Source: Devosia sp. (GTDB lineage Bacteria > Pseudomonadota > Alphaproteobacteria > Rhizobiales > Devosiaceae). From it: a DNA stretch of 6,594 nucleotides. The DNA is taken from assembly GCA_028290225.1 (NCBI GenBank), contig JAQGKH010000126.1, positions 1-6,594 on the forward strand, written 5' to 3'. Each line of letters begins with the position of its first letter. Position 1 is the stretch's first letter. The notes beneath the pieces are model-generated. The model was not told the origin of the DNA, did not search any database, and saw nothing but the letters and a program-made list of their open reading frames with translations. The translations under genes and the position numbers were made by a program. Positions 5,676-6,594 of the stretch are shown piece by piece.

Positions 5676-6242
5676 ATGAGCACACGTTTTTCGGCATTGC
5701 TGGCTGGCCTCGCCATGGCAGCTGTTTGTTGCGCCACCGCCGGCAGCGCCACCGCCTTCGAGCGCAGCGCCCGACCAAGCGTGGCACCCGCCATGCAACT
5801 GGCGGCGGTAACGCCATTGTCCATGCAGTATTTCTGCGCCAGGCACAAAAACGAATGCGCCGGGGGCGGGCGTGGGGAAGTCGCCATGACGACCAGCCTG
5901 ATGGCGGTGCTAGGGCAGGTGAACGGGCATGTGAACCGCGCCATTCGCCCGCGCCGGGACACCTCCGACACCTGGAGCCTCAACCCCAGCTCGGGCGACT
6001 GCGAGGATTATGTGCTGTCCAAGCGCAGTGCGCTGGTCCGCAAGGGCGTGCCCGCAGGAGCACTGCGCATTGCCTATACCCATACCCGCCGCGGCGAACC
6101 CCATGCGGTGCTGGTGGTGCGCACCAGCCAGGGCGACTTCGTGCTCGACAACCTCAACAACACCATCAAGACGCTGCGCCAATCCGGCTACAAGGTCCGC
6201 TCCATGTCTTCGGCCGATCCCACCCGCTGGAGCGCCAGCTAA
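5676..6242 (+). CDS. Exported transglutaminase-like cysteine protease (BTLCP/DUF920, LapG-related)
   Basis: 188 residues. The N-terminus is a Sec signal peptide: Arg at 4, a hydrophobic core at about 6-20, then A-T-A (25-27) as likely cleavage site. Cys18-Cys19 do not fit a lipobox. The mature part has F-C-A-R-H-K-N-E-C (53-61) with two cysteines, and the family core G-D-C-E-D-Y (107-112). A catalytic triad reads as Cys109, His143 (P-H-A-V-L-V-V) and Asp158 (L-D-N). The spacing of 34 and 15 residues is close to that of LapG. LapG, in the same family, is a periplasmic protease that cleaves large surface adhesins in response to c-di-GMP through LapD. Whether this protein has such a substrate is unknown. 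The ATG at 5676 has AGGG nine bases upstream and begins the signal peptide; the frame is open further upstream, but into the rmlB leader. It is divergent from rmlB and followed by a Wzz-type gene. Confidence 0.88.
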   Translation: MSTRFSALLAGLAMAAVCCATAGSATAFERSARPSVAPAMQLAAVTPLSMQYFCARHKNECAGGGRGEVAMTTSLMAVLGQVNGHVNRAIRPRRDTSDTWSLNPSSGDCEDYVLSKRSALVRKGVPAGALRIAYTHTRRGEPHAVLVVRTSQGDFVLDNLNNTIKTLRQSGYKVRSMSSADPTRWSAS

Positions 6243-6250
6243 AATCTTGC

Positions 6251-6276
6251 GGGCGCCCGCCATGGCGCCCCGGTTT
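6251..6276 (+). terminator. Possible terminator after the BTLCP gene
   Basis: GGGCGCC (6251-6257) and GGCGCCC (6264-6270) form a perfect 7-bp stem with a 6-base loop, starting 8 bases after the stop codon and followed by CGGTTT. The U-tract is short, so termination may be partial. Competing pairings exist because GCGGGCGCCCGC is itself palindromic. Confidence 0.45.
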
Positions 6277-6301
6277 ACTGTCTTGGCAAGAAATAAACGC
6301 C

Positions 6302-6333
6302 TATGCGTGCATACCCGTAAGATACTATACGGG
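6302..6333 (+). promoter_or_regulatory. Two abutting dyads upstream of the Wzz-type gene (operator or promoter candidate)
   Basis: TATGC-GT-GCATA (6302-6313) is a perfect short palindrome, and CCCGTA (6314-6319) with TACGGG (6328-6333) is a second inverted repeat 8 bases apart. They abut exactly. The stretch is A/T-rich compared with its surroundings and includes GATACT (6321-6326), a 5/6 match to a -10 box, though no good -35 stands at the right distance. A regulator site or promoter for the downstream gene is plausible. Confidence 0.35.
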
Positions 6334-6343
6334 GCGCCGGTAA

Positions 6344-6357
6344 GTGGCTTGCGCCAC
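6344..6357 (+). promoter_or_regulatory. Small hairpin in the leader of the Wzz-type gene
   Basis: GTGGC (6344-6348) and GCCAC (6353-6357) pair perfectly around a 4-base TTGC loop. It lies between the dyads and the start codon and has no T-run. Function unknown; five-pair hairpins are common in GC-rich DNA. Confidence 0.25.
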
Positions 6358-6412
6358 GGCGGCGGCGCGCGCAGGTGATGCCGCGCCTAGCCCTAGGGAC
6401 ATTGGATCGCGG

Positions 6413-6594
6413 ATGACGATAACCAGCCAGGCGGCGCCGGACGAAGGTTCCCCCATCGATCTGCGGGCCATTCTTGGGCTGCTGCGCCGCCAGGTGCGGC
6501 TGATCCTCGTCACCGCCTTGCTGGTGGCGGGGCTTGCGGCATTGGTGAGCCTGGCGCTCAAGCCGGTTTATACGGCGGCCGCCCTGGTGCTGGT
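6413..6594 (+). CDS. Wzz/GumC/ExoP-type polysaccharide chain-length determinant, N-terminal part (runs off the window)
   Basis: 60 whole codons are visible from the ATG at 6413, with no stop to the window end. After a polar stretch with P-I-D-L-R (14-18) and an R-R-Q-V-R basic segment (25-29) comes a transmembrane helix at about 30-49. The K-P-V-Y-T-A (50-55) that follows is the usual start of the periplasmic Wzz domain. This layout is typical of inner-membrane polysaccharide co-polymerases that set chain length and help export capsule or exopolysaccharide. In ExoP/GumC proteins a second membrane span, and often a tyrosine autokinase domain, lie further on, but neither can be seen here. The ribosome binding site is poor (GGA at 6404-6406). 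The start overlaps, as ATGA, the stop of a 12-codon open frame beginning at 6378. RmlB nearby supports a glycan locus. The family call is good; the subtype is open. Confidence 0.82.
   Translation, partial: MTITSQAAPDEGSPIDLRAILGLLRRQVRLILVTALLVAGLAALVSLALKPVYTAAALVL

Noticed and set aside
1..6594. CRISPR arrays, tRNA or rRNA genes, insertion sequences and attachment sites.
   Set aside because: No regularly spaced repeats, tRNA-like T-loop patterns, transposase motifs or long terminal repeats were seen on either strand.

Overview
The window is GC-rich DNA with dense coding and third codon positions strongly biased to G/C. The proteins resemble those of Alphaproteobacteria, most likely Hyphomicrobiales (a Devosia-like or rhizobial relative). 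This placement rests on the CysN-CysC fusion, the cysteine protease family and the style of RmlB and the Wzz-type protein. It is inference from sequence feel, not a database result.

Layout. (1) Bases 1-368, plus strand: the C-terminal part of a short-chain dehydrogenase/reductase. It ends at a hairpin terminator (about 390-420) shared with the convergent cys operon. (2) Bases 423-4083, minus strand: a tight three-gene operon, cysQ -> cysD -> cysNC, encoding a PAP(S)/bisphosphate nucleotidase, the small subunit of ATP sulfurylase, and a fusion of the GTPase large subunit with APS kinase. Together they turn sulfate and ATP into the activated sulfate donor PAPS and clear the by-product PAP. (3) Bases 4084-4447: a 364-base gap with no convincing gene. 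It holds a probable rmlB terminator, a rhizobial-type promoter for the cys operon and a leader hairpin. (4) Bases 4448-5506, minus strand: rmlB, dTDP-glucose 4,6-dehydratase. (5) Bases 5507-5675: a divergent control region with two notable hairpins. (6) Bases 5676-6242, plus strand: an exported transglutaminase-like cysteine protease of the BTLCP/DUF920 group, a relative of LapG. (7) Bases 6243-6412: an intergenic region rich in dyads. (8) Bases 6413-6594, plus strand: the start of a Wzz/GumC/ExoP-type polysaccharide co-polymerase that runs off the window.

Taken together this looks like the edge of a surface-polysaccharide locus: nucleotide-sugar synthesis (RmlB), chain-length control and export (Wzz-type protein) and an exported protease. 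It sits beside a PAPS-producing operon with no sulfite-forming reductase in view. A plausible, unproven reading is that the PAPS serves sulfation of a surface glycan.

The genes themselves belong to known families. The less ordinary signals are regulatory: a canonical A_AAA_AAG slippery heptamer at the cysD/cysNC junction that leads, in an open -1 frame, straight into cysNC; a leader hairpin that buries the ribosome binding site of the protease gene; a large GC hairpin abutting the rmlB ribosome binding site; and tandem dyads plus a possible coupled leader peptide ahead of the Wzz-type gene.
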